A DNA stretch of 64,000 nucleotides from Paraburkholderia aromaticivorans (GCF_002278075.1 NZ_CP022989.1:1984001-2048000); one strand, 5' to 3'; shown: positions 20,376 to 30,674, counted from the first letter of the stretch. Numbers and translations: made by a program. Notes: a model not told the origin generated them from the letters alone.

Positions 20376-21731
20376 ATGCAAAACCATCTTTTCCCTCATA
20401 TGTTCAGCGACCTCGCGCGCGACTTCGGACAGCCGGTGATCCTGTGGCAGGTCGGCGTCCTGCTCGGCACGCTGGCGATCGCGTGGCTGCTCGCGCGCCT
20501 GCTGCGCCGCGCGCTGGATCTGCGTCGCCTGACGCGCTACCAGACCTTGCGCTTCGGCGCGGAAAGCCTGAACCGCGCGTTTTTTCCGCTGATCGGCGCG
20601 ATCCTCGTCTGGCTCGCGCGATCGATCGCCGGTCCGTTCATGCATACCGCGCTGCTCGATCTGGCCCTGGTGCCGCTATTCGGCATCGGTCTGATTTACA
20701 TCGTGTTTTTCTTTGCGCGACGGGTTTTCAGCCACGACGGCGAAACTCATCCGTGGCTCTTTCTCGTCGAAAAGATCGTCTCGCTGATCGTCTGGATCGG
20801 CATGGCGCTCACCGTCATGGGCATTCAGGACGACGTGATCGCGTGGATGGCGAGCGTCCAGTTCCGCGTCGCCAACGCGCACATGACCCTGCTCTCGCTC
20901 ATCACGGGCCTGCTGTGGGTGGGCGTGACGATGATCGTCGCAATGTGGCTCGGTTCAACCTTCGAAGACCGCCTGATGCGCTCGAACACGCTCGACGCCA
21001 ATCTGAAAGTGGTGGTGGCGCGGGTCGGCCGGGCGGCCTTCGTGCTGGCGGCGGTGCTGATCAGCCTCTCGCTGGTCGGCATCGATATCACCGTGCTGGG
21101 CGTGTTCGGCGGCGCGCTGGGTGTCGGGCTGGGGTTCGGTCTGCAGAAGATCGCCAGCAACTACGTGTCGGGATTCATCATCCTGATCGACCGGTCGCTG
21201 CGCATCGGCGACACGATCAACGTGAGCGGCCTGCAGGGCATGGTCACGCAGATCCGCACGCGCTATACCGTCGTGCGCGGGCTGGACGGCATCGAGACCC
21301 TGATCCCCAACGAAAAACTGATTACCGACGTGGTGCAGAACCAGTCGTCGTACCTGACACGCGGATATGCGAAGTTGGCGGTGCAGGTCGCCTACACGTC
21401 CAATGTCGAGCAGGCCATGGCGCTGCTCGCGCAGGCCGCCGGCGGTGTGCCGCGCGTGCTGCAGGAGCCGGCGCCGACCGCCTATCTGGCGAGTTTCGGC
21501 GCGGACGGCATCAACCTCGAACTGGGGTTCTGGATCGAGGACGCCGCCACTGGAACCTCGGCCGTCCGCTCGGCTGTCAACCGCAATATCTGGCGTCTGT
21601 TCTCCGAACACGACATCTCGATTCCGTTCGCGCAACGCGAAGTGCGGATCGTCGGCAATGCCAGCGACGGGATGCCGCAACCGGTAATAATGACCGCGCC
21701 GCCGGTCAACCAAGCTGACAGCGCCCATTGA
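20376..21731 (+). CDS. MscS-family mechanosensitive ion channel
   Basis: An inner-membrane channel that opens under membrane tension and releases solutes during hypo-osmotic shock. The 451-residue protein has about five to six predicted membrane segments in the first 250 residues, so it is larger than E. coli MscS. Then comes the conserved pore helix and beta-domain entry: GALGVGLGFGLQKIASNYV near 245-264, followed by DRSLRIGDTI and LIPNEKLI. The cytoplasmic domain ends at about residue 440. Start ATG at 20376. It has its own terminator downstream. Confidence 0.9.
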   Translation: MQNHLFPHMFSDLARDFGQPVILWQVGVLLGTLAIAWLLARLLRRALDLRRLTRYQTLRFGAESLNRAFFPLIGAILVWLARSIAGPFMHTALLDLALVPLFGIGLIYIVFFFARRVFSHDGETHPWLFLVEKIVSLIVWIGMALTVMGIQDDVIAWMASVQFRVANAHMTLLSLITGLLWVGVTMIVAMWLGSTFEDRLMRSNTLDANLKVVVARVGRAAFVLAAVLISLSLVGIDITVLGVFGGALGVGLGFGLQKIASNYVSGFIILIDRSLRIGDTINVSGLQGMVTQIRTRYTVVRGLDGIETLIPNEKLITDVVQNQSSYLTRGYAKLAVQVAYTSNVEQAMALLAQAAGGVPRVLQEPAPTAYLASFGADGINLELGFWIEDAATGTSAVRSAVNRNIWRLFSEHDISIPFAQREVRIVGNASDGMPQPVIMTAPPVNQADSAH

Positions 21732-21744
21732 CGGGCACTTCAAG

Positions 21745-21787
21745 CGCGCCGGCGGGTCTCAAAAGAGACCCTCGGCGCGTTCTTTCT
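21745..21787 (+). terminator. Terminator of mscS
   Basis: Long stem with one offset, CGCGCCG-GCGGGTCTC / GAGACCC-TCGGCGCG, AAAA loop, followed by TTCTTTCT, 14 nt after the stop. Confidence 0.85.
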
Positions 21788-21816
21788 GTTGATGCCGCAC
21801 AAAAAATCCCTATTTG

Positions 21817-21847
21817 TTACAAACACTTGGAACGCTTCCAGTAGAAT
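21817..21847 (+). promoter_or_regulatory. Desaturase promoter with an operator-like palindrome in the spacer
   Basis: -10 TAGAAT at 21842-21847; -35-like TTACAA at 21817-21822 with a 19-bp spacer. Between them lies TGGAA-CGC-TTCCA (21828-21840), a dyad placed where a repressor would block RNA polymerase. TetR-type regulators of desaturases (DesT, FabR) use comparable sites; that assignment is inference. Confidence 0.45.
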
Positions 21848-21934
21848 ATCGTCCAATCCCGCTGTATGCTTTCACTTTCTTGACACGCGCAATTTGCGTG
21901 TATCTCGTACCTCTCGTTCCACAGGTAAATTGCC

Positions 21935-23131
21935 TTGTTGAATTCTTTGCTCGATTTTCTTGCCCACGGTCTCTTGCACTTCTCGTGGTGGCAACTCGTG
22001 CTGTACACGGCGATCGTGACACACATCACGATCATCGGCGTGACAGTCTATCTGCACCGCTGCCAGGCGCACCGCGCGCTGGAGCTGCACCCGGTCGTCA
22101 GTCATTTCTTCCGCTTCTGGTTGTGGATGACCACGGGCATGCTGACCGGCCAATGGGCCGCGATTCACCGTAAGCACCACGCCAAATGCGAGACGGAAGA
22201 AGATCCGCACAGCCCGCAAACGCGCGGCATCTGGAAGGTGCTGCTCGAAGGCGCGGAACTGTATCGCACCGAAGCGAAAAACGAAGAAACGATGCGCAAA
22301 TTCAGCCACGGCACGCCGAACGACTGGATGGAACGCAACGTCTACACCAAGTACCCGATCCTCGGCGTGAGCCTGATGATGGTGCTCAACGTCGCGCTGT
22401 TCGGCGTCGTCGGTCTGACGGTCTGGGCCGTGCAGATGGTATGGATCCCGTTCTGGGCAGCCGGTGTCGTCAACGGCCTCGCGCATTTCTGGGGCTACCG
22501 CAACTTCAATTCGTCGGATGCCAGCACCAACATCTTCCCGTGGGGCATCATCATTGGCGGTGAAGAGCTGCATAACAATCACCACACGTATGCGACGTCG
22601 GCCAAGCTGTCGAACAAGTGGTACGAGTTCGATATCGGCTGGATGTACATCCGCATCATGTCCGCGTTCCGCCTCGCCAAGGTGAAGAAGGTGGCGCCCA
22701 CGCCGCGTCTGACCACCGGCAAGCTGGTGCTCGATCAGGACACGCTGCAAGCCGTACTGGCCAACCGCTACGAAGTGATGGCGCGTTACGGCAAGGCGCT
22801 CAAGCGCGCTTATCGTCAGGAACTGGCGCATCTGAAGGAAGTCGGCGCGCGCGAGAAATACCAGCTCATGCGCGGCGCGCGTAGCTGGTTCCACAAGGAA
22901 GAAGCAGGTCTCGACGAACCGCAAAAGCGCCAGTTGCCGCAAATTTTCGCGAGCAGCCAGAAGCTCAAGACTTATATCGACATGCGCAACGAACTGGCTG
23001 CCATGTGGGAGCGCTCCAATGCATCGCGCGACCAGTTGCTGATTCAGTTGCAGGACTGGTGTCATCGCGCTGAGCAAAGCGGCATCAAAGCGCTGCAAGA
23101 GTTTGCGATGAGATTGCGCCGTTATGCCTGA
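21935..23131 (+). CDS. Fatty acyl desaturase (membrane, di-iron)
   Basis: It introduces a double bond, probably delta-9, into acyl chains to adjust membrane fluidity. The 398-residue protein has the three histidine boxes of the acyl-CoA/acyl-lipid desaturase family: HRCQAHR (41-47), HRKHH (78-82) and HNNHH (213-217), separated by membrane segments. Residues after about 240 form an unusually long charged, helical C-terminal tail compared with OLE1/DesC cores. An in-frame stop at 21926 rules out an earlier start, so translation begins at TTG 21935 (or the next TTG, 21938). The electron donor is not encoded nearby. Confidence 0.9.
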   Translation: MLNSLLDFLAHGLLHFSWWQLVLYTAIVTHITIIGVTVYLHRCQAHRALELHPVVSHFFRFWLWMTTGMLTGQWAAIHRKHHAKCETEEDPHSPQTRGIWKVLLEGAELYRTEAKNEETMRKFSHGTPNDWMERNVYTKYPILGVSLMMVLNVALFGVVGLTVWAVQMVWIPFWAAGVVNGLAHFWGYRNFNSSDASTNIFPWGIIIGGEELHNNHHTYATSAKLSNKWYEFDIGWMYIRIMSAFRLAKVKKVAPTPRLTTGKLVLDQDTLQAVLANRYEVMARYGKALKRAYRQELAHLKEVGAREKYQLMRGARSWFHKEEAGLDEPQKRQLPQIFASSQKLKTYIDMRNELAAMWERSNASRDQLLIQLQDWCHRAEQSGIKALQEFAMRLRRYA

Positions 23132-23163
23132 TAGCGAAATCCATTAAAATCTCAGTACGTCAC

Positions 23164-23194
23164 AAAACCCCGCGTTGGCGGGGTTTTGCTTTTT
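23164..23194 (+). terminator. Terminator of the desaturase gene
   Basis: Perfect 10-bp stem AAAACCCCGC/GCGGGGTTTT with a GTTG loop and a following T5. Confidence 0.92.
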
Positions 23195-23261
23195 GGGCCG
23201 CGCAAACTGCGACGACAACCGATTGACAGTCCGCGGCGGCAGAGCGAAGGCAGAGGAGATC

Positions 23262-24401
23262 ATGGATCAGCAGGCGATCAGGAGCGTCGAATACGACCGG
23301 CCGCAGGCGCAGGGCACCACCTGCGGGATTGGGCAGGCGTGGGCGAAGGTGCCGGACATGCCGTCGGCGGATGAGAAGGTGGCGCTGAAGGCCCGCATCC
23401 GCGGATTGCTCGAGCGCGAGAAAGCGGTGCTTGTCGCGCACTATTATGTCGACGCGGAATTGCAGGAACTGGCCGACGAGACGGGCGGCTGCGTGGCCGA
23501 TTCGCTGGAGATGGCGCGCTTCGGCCGCGATCACGACGCGCAGACGCTGGTCGTGGCGGGCGTGCGCTTCATGGGAGAGACGGCGAAAATTTTGAGTCCG
23601 GATAAACGCATTCTGATGCCGGATCTGGACGCGACCTGTTCGCTCGATCTGGGCTGCCCGGTCGATGAATTCTCGGCTTTCTGCGACGCGCACCCGGATC
23701 GCACGGTGGTCGTGTATGCGAACACGAGCGCTGCCGTGAAGGCGCGTGCGGACTGGATGGTGACGTCGTCGATCGGGCTGGAGATCGTTGCCGATCTGCA
23801 TGCGCGCGGCGAAAAGATCATCTGGGCGCCGGACCGCCACCTCGGCAGCTATATCCAGAGCAAGACCGGCGCGGACATGCTGCTGTGGCAGGGTTCGTGT
23901 CTGGTGCACGACGAATTCAAAGGCATCGAACTCGATCTGCTGCGCGCCGAATATCCGGGCGCAAAGGTCCTGGTACACCCTGAGTCGCCGGCCAATGTGG
24001 TCGCGCAAGCGGACGTGGTGGGCTCCACCACGCAATTGATCGACGCCGCGCAAAAACTCGACGCGACGCATTTCATCGTGGCGACCGATCTCGGCATTCT
24101 GCACAAGATGCAACTCGCCGCACCCGGCAAGACCTTGATTGCCGCGCCGACGGCCGGCAACAGCGCGACCTGCAAGAGTTGCGCGCACTGCCCGTGGATG
24201 GCAATGAACGGTCTCGCCAATCTGGCCGATGTGCTCGAGCGCGGCCACAACGAAATCTTCGTCGATCGTGCGATCGGCGAGCGGGCGCGTCTGCCGATCG
24301 ACCGGATGCTGGACTTCGCGGCGCGTCACAAGAAGCGCGTGCAGGCGAGTGGCGACCTCGCGCGCGACGCGAAGCTGTATTCGAACGTGGGGGCCGCGTA
24401 A
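23262..24401 (+). CDS. nadA: Quinolinate synthase
   Basis: It condenses iminoaspartate with dihydroxyacetone phosphate to give quinolinate in de novo NAD synthesis, using a [4Fe-4S] cluster. The 379-residue protein shows [14 protein letters not shown] near 59-72, Cys126 in [10 protein letters not shown] and the C-terminal [12 protein letters not shown] motif near 302-315; the three cluster ligands lie in these blocks and the middle CLVHDEF region. AGGAG lies six bases before the ATG at 23262. The stop overlaps nadC as TAATG. nadB, which makes its substrate, lies convergent downstream. Confidence 0.95.
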   Translation: MDQQAIRSVEYDRPQAQGTTCGIGQAWAKVPDMPSADEKVALKARIRGLLEREKAVLVAHYYVDAELQELADETGGCVADSLEMARFGRDHDAQTLVVAGVRFMGETAKILSPDKRILMPDLDATCSLDLGCPVDEFSAFCDAHPDRTVVVYANTSAAVKARADWMVTSSIGLEIVADLHARGEKIIWAPDRHLGSYIQSKTGADMLLWQGSCLVHDEFKGIELDLLRAEYPGAKVLVHPESPANVVAQADVVGSTTQLIDAAQKLDATHFIVATDLGILHKMQLAAPGKTLIAAPTAGNSATCKSCAHCPWMAMNGLANLADVLERGHNEIFVDRAIGERARLPIDRMLDFAARHKKRVQASGDLARDAKLYSNVGAA

Positions 24402-25300
24402 TGGCAGCGGTTGAGCGCAATCAAGGCGATGCGGTGTCGCCGCTGCTTGCTGAAATTCAGGCGCAGTACGGCGCGGCATTCGAAGCCGCGGTGGCGCGCA
24501 ATGTTGCCGATGCACTTGCCGAAGACGTCGGCTCGGGTGATCAGACCGGCCGCCTCGTTCCTGCGGACGAGGTGCGTGACGCGCGCATCATTGTGCGTGA
24601 GGATGCGGTGCTATGCGGCGTGCTGTGGTTCAACGCGGTGCTACGGCAGGTCGATCCGCGTATCGAGGTCCAATGGCGCTATTGTGAAGGCGACCGGATG
24701 AAGGCCGATACGACGGTCTGTGAACTGCGTGGGCCTGCTCGCGCACTGTTGACGGCCGAACGCAACGCGCTGAACTTCCTGCAATTGCTGTCGGGCGTGG
24801 CGAGCGCCGCACGCCGATATGTCGATGCCATCGCTCATACGCAAACGCGCGTTCTCGATACGCGTAAGACTTTGCCTGGCTTGCGGCTCGCGCAGAAGTA
24901 CGCGGTGCGCGTGGGTGGCGGGGCGAATCAACGTCTCGCGCTGTACGACGGCATTCTCATCAAGGAAAACCACATTGCCGCGGCTGGCGGCGTGGGCGCG
25001 GCCATGGACGCGGCGCTGGCGCTGAATGCGGGCGTGCCGATCCAGATCGAAGTCGAGACGCTCGAGCAACTGGAAACCGCGCTGGCTCATCGCGCGCAAT
25101 CTATTTTGCTGGACAATTTTTCGTTCGATGCGATGCGTGAAGCGGTGCGCGTGACAGCGGGGCGGGCGGTGCTGGAAGTGTCGGGCGGCGTGAACTTCGA
25201 CACGGTGCGCACGATTGCGGAAACCGGTGTGGATCGTGTGTCGATCGGTGCACTGACCAAAGACGTACGAGCAACGGATTACTCGATGCGGATTGTCTGA
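24401..25300 (+). CDS. nadC: Nicotinate-nucleotide pyrophosphorylase (carboxylating)
   Basis: It converts quinolinate and PRPP into nicotinate mononucleotide with loss of CO2. The 299-residue protein has the quinolinate phosphoribosyltransferase marks LAEDVGSGDQTG, ERNALNFLQLLSGVA, LDTRKTLPGLRLAQKYAV, IKENHI and EVSGGVNFDTV. Its ATG overlaps the nadA stop (TAATG), so the two enzymes of consecutive steps are translationally coupled. A strong terminator follows. Confidence 0.96.
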   Translation: MAAVERNQGDAVSPLLAEIQAQYGAAFEAAVARNVADALAEDVGSGDQTGRLVPADEVRDARIIVREDAVLCGVLWFNAVLRQVDPRIEVQWRYCEGDRMKADTTVCELRGPARALLTAERNALNFLQLLSGVASAARRYVDAIAHTQTRVLDTRKTLPGLRLAQKYAVRVGGGANQRLALYDGILIKENHIAAAGGVGAAMDAALALNAGVPIQIEVETLEQLETALAHRAQSILLDNFSFDAMREAVRVTAGRAVLEVSGGVNFDTVRTIAETGVDRVSIGALTKDVRATDYSMRIV

Positions 25301-25333
25301 CGTTCAAGCGCCAGCGGTCGCAGTCAATTAGCG

Positions 25334-25375
25334 AAAGGCCATCGCCGGATCATGCCGGCGATGGCCTTTGCGTTT
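25334..25375 (+). terminator. Terminator of nadAC
   Basis: Fifteen-base-pair stem AAAGGCCATCGCCGG/CCGGCGATGGCCTTT with a six-base loop and a short T-rich tail. Convergent with nadB. Confidence 0.88.
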
Positions 25376-25402
25376 CAGCCTGTTTTAGTCACACGTTGTT
25401 AA

Positions 25403-27001
25403 TCACACGTTGCGGTTGCGGACATGCTCCGGCGAGAGCACGGTCGGCAGCGCCTTGGGCAATGTCGCCGGCCAGTCACGGCTGAAGTGCAAGCCACGGC
25501 TCTCCCGCCGCGAACGCGCGCCTTCAACGATCAATGACGCTACATCGACCAGATTGCGCAATTCGAGCAGGTCGCGGCTCACCTTGAAGTTCGCGTAATA
25601 CTCGTGGATCTCGTCGCGCAGCAGGGCGAGCCGGTGCTTCGCTCGTGCGAGCCGCTTGTCAGTCCGTACGATGCCGACGTAATTCCACATCAACCGGCGC
25701 AGTTCGTCCCAGTTGTGCGCGACCACAACTTCTTCGTCCGGATCGGACACGCGGCTCTCGTCCCAATCCGGCAGCGGCGCATGGACGGCGGCGCTAAAAC
25801 CTTCCTCTTCGATGGCCTGCGCTGCTGAGCGTCCGATCACGAGGCATTCGAGCAGCGAGTTGCTGGCCAGCCGGTTCGCGCCATGCAGACCCGTGCAGGA
25901 CGTCTCGCCGACCGCGTAGAGTCCCGCCAGGTCCGTGCGCCCCGCCAGATCGGTCACGACGCCACCGCACGTATAGTGCGCGGCCGGCACGACTGGAATC
26001 GCTTCCTTGGTGATGTCGATACCGAATTCCAGGCAGCGCGCCAGAATGGTCGGGAAGTGTTCACGCAGGAATTCAGGCGGTTGATGGCTGATGTCCAGAT
26101 ACACGCAATCGATACCGCGCTTCTTGATTTCGAAGTCGATTGCACGCGCGACGATGTCGCGCGGCGCGAGTTCGGCGCGTTCGTCGTGGTTCGGCATGAA
26201 GCGCGTGCCGTCCGGCAGTCTGAGAATGCCGCCTTCGCCTCGCACCGCTTCCGAAATCAGAAACGACTTCGCATACGGATGGAACAGGCAGGTCGGATGG
26301 AACTGGATGAACTCCATATTCGACACGCGGCAACCCGCCCGCCACGCCATCGCAATGCCGTCGCCCGTCGCGGTGTCGGGATTCGTGGTGTAGAGATAAA
26401 CCTTGCCCGCGCCGCCCGTGGCGAGCACGGTATGCGGCGCCTCGATCGTGACGGTGCGGCCGCTTTGCAGATCGAGCGCGTACAGGCCGTGGCAACGCCG
26501 TCCTGGCAAGCCGAGGCGGTCGGACGTGATGAGGTCGATTGCATAGTGATCTTCGAGCAGCGTGATGTTCGGATGACGGCGCACCCGTTCGCTCAGAGTG
26601 GCCACCACGGCATGGCCCGTTGCATCTGCCGCATGAATGATCCGGCGGTGGCTATGGCCGCCCTCGCGCGTCAGGTGGAAACCCAGCTCGGCTGCGTCGT
26701 CTTTGGTGAACGGCACGCCTTGCTCGATCAACCATTCGATCGCGGCGCGCCCATGTTCGACGATGAAGCGCGTGGCCGCTTCGTCGCACAGGCCGCCGCC
26801 GGCGATCAGCGTATCGCGCACGTGATTTTCAATGCTGTCCGCCGAATCCAGCACCGCCGCAATGCCGCCTTGCGCCCAGTCGCTCGCGCCTTCGGTCATG
26901 GATCGCTTGGCGACCACTGCAACCCGCCGGTTCTGCGCAAGATTGAGCGCCACGCTCAAACCAGCCAGACCGCTACCGACAATCGCCACATCGAATTCCA
27001 T
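25403..27001 (-). CDS. nadB: L-aspartate oxidase
   Basis: An FAD enzyme that oxidises L-aspartate to iminoaspartate, the substrate of NadA. The 532-residue protein has the N-terminal dinucleotide fold [12 protein letters not shown] (5-16), the [11 protein letters not shown] segment typical of NadB, the [16 protein letters not shown] loop and the FQFHPT-like region (IQFHPTCLF) shared with succinate dehydrogenase flavoproteins, plus the late [14 protein letters not shown] block. The C-terminal helical domain is present. It is convergent with nadA-nadC rather than in their operon. Confidence 0.96.
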   Translation of the reverse strand: MEFDVAIVGSGLAGLSVALNLAQNRRVAVVAKRSMTEGASDWAQGGIAAVLDSADSIENHVRDTLIAGGGLCDEAATRFIVEHGRAAIEWLIEQGVPFTKDDAAELGFHLTREGGHSHRRIIHAADATGHAVVATLSERVRRHPNITLLEDHYAIDLITSDRLGLPGRRCHGLYALDLQSGRTVTIEAPHTVLATGGAGKVYLYTTNPDTATGDGIAMAWRAGCRVSNMEFIQFHPTCLFHPYAKSFLISEAVRGEGGILRLPDGTRFMPNHDERAELAPRDIVARAIDFEIKKRGIDCVYLDISHQPPEFLREHFPTILARCLEFGIDITKEAIPVVPAAHYTCGGVVTDLAGRTDLAGLYAVGETSCTGLHGANRLASNSLLECLVIGRSAAQAIEEEGFSAAVHAPLPDWDESRVSDPDEEVVVAHNWDELRRLMWNYVGIVRTDKRLARAKHRLALLRDEIHEYYANFKVSRDLLELRNLVDVASLIVEGARSRRESRGLHFSRDWPATLPKALPTVLSPEHVRNRNV

Positions 27002-27181
27002 TGCCTACATCTCCGTCTTTTCGTTTTGCGATCGCGGCGTGCAATTTGCTCGCCGCTAAAACGAGAAAGGATACGCGCCGCGACGGACGAGGGAAAGCTG
27101 GCCAAACGGCATAAGACTGTTCGTCTTGGAGAATATGGAAAAACGGCGACGCAAAGGCCGGAACAAATGCGTGCCAAAAAC

Positions 27182-27214
27182 AAAAAAGCCTCGCACGAAT
27201 GCGAGGCTTTTTTG
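27182..27214 (-). terminator. Terminator of rpmBG
   Basis: Near-perfect stem AAAAAAGCCTCGCA/TGCGAGGCTTTTTT with a four-base loop. Symmetric, so it can also stop plus-strand transcripts. Confidence 0.92.
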
Positions 27215-27251
27215 CATGTCTTTTGCCTTTGTCAGGCAGAGGAGCCAAGAC

Positions 27252-27419
27252 TTACTTGATCTTGGTTTCCTTGTACTCAACGTGCTTACGGACGACCGGA
27301 TCAAACTTCTTGATCAGCATCTTTTCCGGCATGTTGCGTTTGTTCTTCGTCGTCGTGTAGAAGTGACCCGTGCCTGCGGTCGATTCCAACTTGATCTTGT
27401 CGCGTGCGCCTTTTGCCAT
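27252..27419 (-). CDS. rpmG: 50S ribosomal protein L33
   Basis: A 55-residue ribosomal protein of the large subunit near the E site. The sequence [17 protein letters not shown] and the [10 protein letters not shown] and [10 protein letters not shown] blocks match bacterial L33. There is no cysteine, so this is the zinc-free form. It lies 10 nt after rpmB on the minus strand, with an AAGGAG-type site before its ATG. The frame is too short to stand out by length alone, but the family match is unambiguous. Confidence 0.96.
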
Positions 27420-27429
27420 GATTTACTCC

Positions 27430-27663
27430 TTAGGCTTCGCCGCGTGCGCGCAGATCTGCGAGCACGGAGTCGATACCGTTCTTGTCAATCAAGCGCAGAC
27501 CGGCGTTCGAAATGCGCAGACGCACGAAACGGTTTTCGCTTTCCACCCAGATACGGCGGCTTTGCAGGTTCGGCAAGAACCGGCGCTTGGTTTTGTTGTT
27601 CGCGTGGGAAACGTTGTTGCCGCTCATCGGCGCTTTCCCAGTTACTTGGCATACGCGTGCCAT
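27430..27663 (-). CDS. rpmB: 50S ribosomal protein L28
   Basis: A 77-residue large-subunit protein. It shows the typical [21 protein letters not shown] start, here split between residues 1 and 21, then the [11 protein letters not shown] block and the [16 protein letters not shown]-terminal part. The first gene of the conserved rpmB-rpmG pair. TAGGAG lies seven bases before the ATG. A consensus promoter lies about 150 nt upstream, giving a long leader that could host autogenous control, though no structure is recognised. Confidence 0.97.
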   Translation of the reverse strand: MARVCQVTGKAPMSGNNVSHANNKTKRRFLPNLQSRRIWVESENRFVRLRISNAGLRLIDKNGIDSVLADLRARGEA

Positions 27664-27814
27664 GAGAGCACTCCTAATACGCTAATTCTGAGTTCGAACG
27701 CCGTGAAAGTTTCCCGAAAAGACTCGCGCTGAGCTTGTGACAACTCTAGGCACGTTTCCTTTCCGGAACGCCTTGGTGGCTTCGGAACAGGGGGTTGGAA
27801 ATAGGCAAACCGGA

Positions 27815-27844
27815 ATTATAGCGGAAAAAAAGCCGCAAAATCAA
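27815..27844 (-). promoter_or_regulatory. Predicted strong promoter of rpmBG
   Basis: Perfect -10 TATAAT, 18-bp spacer containing a GCGG/CCGC dyad around seven T, and -35 TTGATT. Start site near 27808. Confidence 0.65.
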
Positions 27845-27902
27845 ACCTTATTTGCGATGCCAGACTCGGCACAGCGCCTGCGCGACGTTTGTCGATGACG
27901 TG

Positions 27903-28682
27903 TCACGGCCAGCCGGCGCGGGCAAAGGAGTAGACGCTGTCGGCGCCGATCACCAGATGATCGGCCAGTTGCACGTCGATCAGTGTGAGGGCGTCGCGCA
28001 GCGTGCGCGTCAAACGACAGTCGCTCGCGCTCGGCTGGACGGCGCCGGAGGGGTGATTATGCGCCACGATCAGGCTGGCCGCATTCAGGTTCAGCGCGCG
28101 CCGCACGATCTCGCGTGGATACACCGCCATGCGCGTGAGCGTGCCCTGGGCACTTTCTTCGCAGCGAATCAGCCGATGCCGGGCGTCGAGAAAGAGCGAG
28201 ACGAAAACTTCCTGCGAACGCCCGCCGATCAGCAGACGCAGGTAGCTTTCCACGGCTTCGGGCGAATTCATCAGGGAGCGCGTACGCATTTTCCCGACTA
28301 GCGAGCGCCGTGCCATTTCCATGATGGCGAGCAGTTGCGCCTTTTTCGCTGGGCCAATGCCGCGCAGGCCGTCGAAATCCGTGTAGGTCGCGTCGAGCAT
28401 CGCGCGCAGCGAGCCGAAGCGGTCGAGCAATGCACGCGCCACATCGAAGACGTCGTGGCCCGGCAGCCCCGAGCCCAGGATCAGCACGATCATTTCAGTA
28501 TCCGACAGCACGCCGGGGCCATGTTCGATCAGCCGCTCGCGCGGCATGTCGTCTTTAAGCCATTTGCCTCGCACGAGCGGCACGGGCGCCGACGCGCCGC
28601 AGGCCGCCGCATCGAGCGCTTCGAGGTCGGGGGCCGCCGCGGCTAGGGGCGCCTCGTCAATCAGGGTGGCGTGATCTGGCAT
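27903..28682 (-). CDS. radC: RadC/UPF0758 family JAB-domain protein
   Basis: A 259-residue protein with a helix-hairpin-helix part ([15 protein letters not shown], about 105-119) and a C-terminal JAMM metalloprotease-like domain: His208, His210, Ser218 and Asp221 in the HxHx7SxxD motif (AHNHPSG). The metal-binding residues are intact. Despite the name, a DNA-repair role is not established for this family. The first 40 residues form a low-complexity Ala-rich tail peculiar to this lineage. GGAGG lies 12 bases before the ATG, a rather long spacing. It is divergent from fkpB. Confidence 0.92.
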   Translation of the reverse strand: MPDHATLIDEAPLAAAAPDLEALDAAACGASAPVPLVRGKWLKDDMPRERLIEHGPGVLSDTEMIVLILGSGLPGHDVFDVARALLDRFGSLRAMLDATYTDFDGLRGIGPAKKAQLLAIMEMARRSLVGKMRTRSLMNSPEAVESYLRLLIGGRSQEVFVSLFLDARHRLIRCEESAQGTLTRMAVYPREIVRRALNLNAASLIVAHNHPSGAVQPSASDCRLTRTLRDALTLIDVQLADHLVIGADSVYSFARAGWP

Positions 28683-28893
28683 ATATATCGTTGTCCTCCG
28701 TTTCGGGTTTGGGGTGCGGCTTAACGCTGCGGCCGCGCCGCGATGCGCGCGACTCGCGCGACTCGCGCAAGCCGCCGCCCGCTATGTGGCTTACAATAGG
28801 CGCTTTGCGCACGGCACCCCGACGGGTTTGCCACACGCGTCGACTGCGCCAGCGGCGCACGCGTGCAGCGCGCTTCGACTGAGCGAGCATTGC

Positions 28894-29349
28894 ATGAGCA
28901 TCATCGACATTTCCGAAGTGAAACCCGGTTCACACGTGACGCTTCACTACCGGCTTTCCCTTGCCGATGGCGCCGAAGTCATCAATACCTTCAACGACAA
29001 GCCGGCCACGCTGCTGCTCGGCGCCGGCCAGCTGGCGCCGCCGCTGGAAGATATTCTGCTGGGTTTGAAGGTCGGCCACCATTCGACCTTTCAGCTAGCG
29101 CCGGGCCAGGCGTTCGGGCCCCGCAATCCGGAATTGATCCAGCGGGTATCGCTTGCCACGTTGCGCGAAAACAGCATGATCGGCGAGGATTTTTCGCCGG
29201 GCGACCTGGTCGAATTCAACGCGCCGGGTGGCGGTCGCTACGCGGGCGTCCTGAAAGAAGTCGGCGAAACGTCCGCCCTGTTCGATTTCAACCACCCGCT
29301 TGCCGGCCAGGCGCTGGCGTTTGAAGTGAAAATCATCGGGATTCTGTAA
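28894..29349 (+). CDS. fkpB: FKBP-type peptidyl-prolyl cis-trans isomerase (SlpA/FkpB)
   Basis: A cytoplasmic prolyl isomerase with chaperone activity. The 151-residue protein shows the FKBP core with an inserted IF domain, as in SlyD/Slp[33 protein letters not shown], and [16 protein letters not shown] at the end. The metal-binding His-rich tail of SlyD is absent, which favours SlpA. I start at the ATG at 28894 ([12 protein letters not shown]); the frame extends upstream without conservation. It ends two bases before ispH, the usual fkpB-ispH pair. Confidence 0.92.
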   Translation: MSIIDISEVKPGSHVTLHYRLSLADGAEVINTFNDKPATLLLGAGQLAPPLEDILLGLKVGHHSTFQLAPGQAFGPRNPELIQRVSLATLRENSMIGEDFSPGDLVEFNAPGGGRYAGVLKEVGETSALFDFNHPLAGQALAFEVKIIGIL

Positions 29350-29351
29350 AC

Positions 29352-30311
29352 ATGAGCATCACGGACACGACTCTTGCTGAAACCGAGATCCTGCTGGCGC
29401 AGCCGCGCGGGTTCTGCGCTGGCGTCGACCGGGCGATCGAGATCGTCGAGCGGGCTATCACGCTGCACGGTTCGCCGATCTACGTGCGTCACGAAATCGT
29501 CCATAACGCCTATGTGGTCGAGGATCTGCGCAAGAAGGGTGCGATCTTCATCGAACGGCTGGAAGAGGTGCCGCCGGGCAATACGGTCATTTTCAGCGCG
29601 CATGGCGTGTCGAAGGCCGTGCGTGCCGAAGCCGAGACGCGTGGGCTGCGGGTGTACGACGCCACGTGTCCGCTCGTGACCAAGGTGCATATCGAAGTCG
29701 CCAAGATGCGCCAGGACGGTTTCGACATCGTCATGATCGGCCATAAGGGTCACCCTGAAGTGGAGGGCACGATGGGCCAGGCGGGCGAGGGCATGCATCT
29801 GGTGGAAGACATCGAAGATGTGCAGGCGTTGCAGCTGGCCGATCCCGAGCGGATCGCCTTCGTCACGCAAACCACGCTGTCGGTCGACGACGCCGCCCAG
29901 ATCATCGGCGCCTTGAAGGCCAAGTACCCGTCCATCCGCGAACCAAAGAAACAGGATATCTGTTACGCCACGCAAAACCGCCAGGACGCGGTGAAGTTCA
30001 TGGCGCCACAATGCGACGTCGTGATCGTGGTCGGCAGCCCGAATAGTTCGAACTCCAACCGGCTGCGCGAACTGGCCGAAAAGCTCGGCGTGCCGGCCTA
30101 TATGGTGGACTCGCCCGATCAGATCGATCCGGTCTGGGTCGAAGGCAAGCGCCGCATCGGCGTCACGGCCGGCGCCTCGGCGCCGGAGGTGCTGGCTCAG
30201 GCGGTGATCGCCCGTCTGCGTGAACTCGGCGTGCGCAACGTGCGCGCGCTGGAGGGCATCGAGGAAAACATCGCGTTTCCGCTGCCACGTGGTTTAGGCT
30301 TGCCGGCCTGA
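29352..30311 (+). CDS. ispH: 4-hydroxy-3-methylbut-2-enyl diphosphate reductase
   Basis: The last enzyme of the MEP isoprenoid pathway, reducing HMBPP to IPP and DMAPP with a [4Fe-4S] cluster. The 319-residue protein has the three ligand cysteines Cys22 ([11 protein letters not shown]), Cys106 ([11 protein letters not shown]) and Cys204 ([10 protein letters not shown]), plus the substrate-binding HGVSK and [12 protein letters not shown] blocks. It lies two nucleotides after fkpB, so the two are cotranscribed. A strong terminator follows. Confidence 0.97.
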   Translation: MSITDTTLAETEILLAQPRGFCAGVDRAIEIVERAITLHGSPIYVRHEIVHNAYVVEDLRKKGAIFIERLEEVPPGNTVIFSAHGVSKAVRAEAETRGLRVYDATCPLVTKVHIEVAKMRQDGFDIVMIGHKGHPEVEGTMGQAGEGMHLVEDIEDVQALQLADPERIAFVTQTTLSVDDAAQIIGALKAKYPSIREPKKQDICYATQNRQDAVKFMAPQCDVVIVVGSPNSSNSNRLRELAEKLGVPAYMVDSPDQIDPVWVEGKRRIGVTAGASAPEVLAQAVIARLRELGVRNVRALEGIEENIAFPLPRGLGLPA

Positions 30312-30332
30312 CAATTCGCTGACTGCTGAAAG

Positions 30333-30362
30333 AAAGCGCGCCCGAGGGCGCGCTTTTTTTTG
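30333..30362 (+). terminator. Terminator of fkpB-ispH
   Basis: Stem AAGCGCGCCC/GGGCGCGCTT with a GAG loop and a T8 tail, about 20 nt after the ispH stop. Confidence 0.92.
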
Positions 30363-30532
30363 CGTCCGCACTTCATCCGCCTCGAATTAAATAAAGTGCC
30401 AGATCATTGCGGGAGGATGATTCTGGTGTCCTCTCGCACAAATTTCTTTGAAATGTGATCCGGTTTTTTATAGATTTATAACTGATGCGGCCCCGTTTTT
30501 AAGAGGGTTAAAGCGGCTCCGCGTTTTTTGGC

Positions 30533-30547
30533 GCACTAAGATAGTGC
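30533..30547. promoter_or_regulatory. Candidate NtrC-binding site
   Basis: GCACTAAGATAGTGC fits the NtrC consensus GCAC-N7-GTGC exactly and is a near-perfect dyad. It sits about 105-110 bp upstream of a sigma-54-like element, a normal enhancer distance, in front of an amino-acid uptake operon. Confidence 0.5.
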
Positions 30548-30650
30548 GTGCGTCTCGATATCTAGAGAAACGTCATACCTAATGCCGGGCACGCTGCAAT
30601 CGGGCCTGCAGGAAAGTCGCCGCAACACTTGATGCCATGGGGCGCGACGC

Positions 30651-30666
30651 TGGTGCAACTGATGCA
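30651..30666 (+). promoter_or_regulatory. Weak sigma-54-like element
   Basis: TGGTGCAACTGATGCA keeps the GG-N10-GC core but matches only eight of twelve consensus positions (TGGCACG-N4-TTGCA). Confidence 0.25.
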
Positions 30667-30674
30667 CGAAAAAC

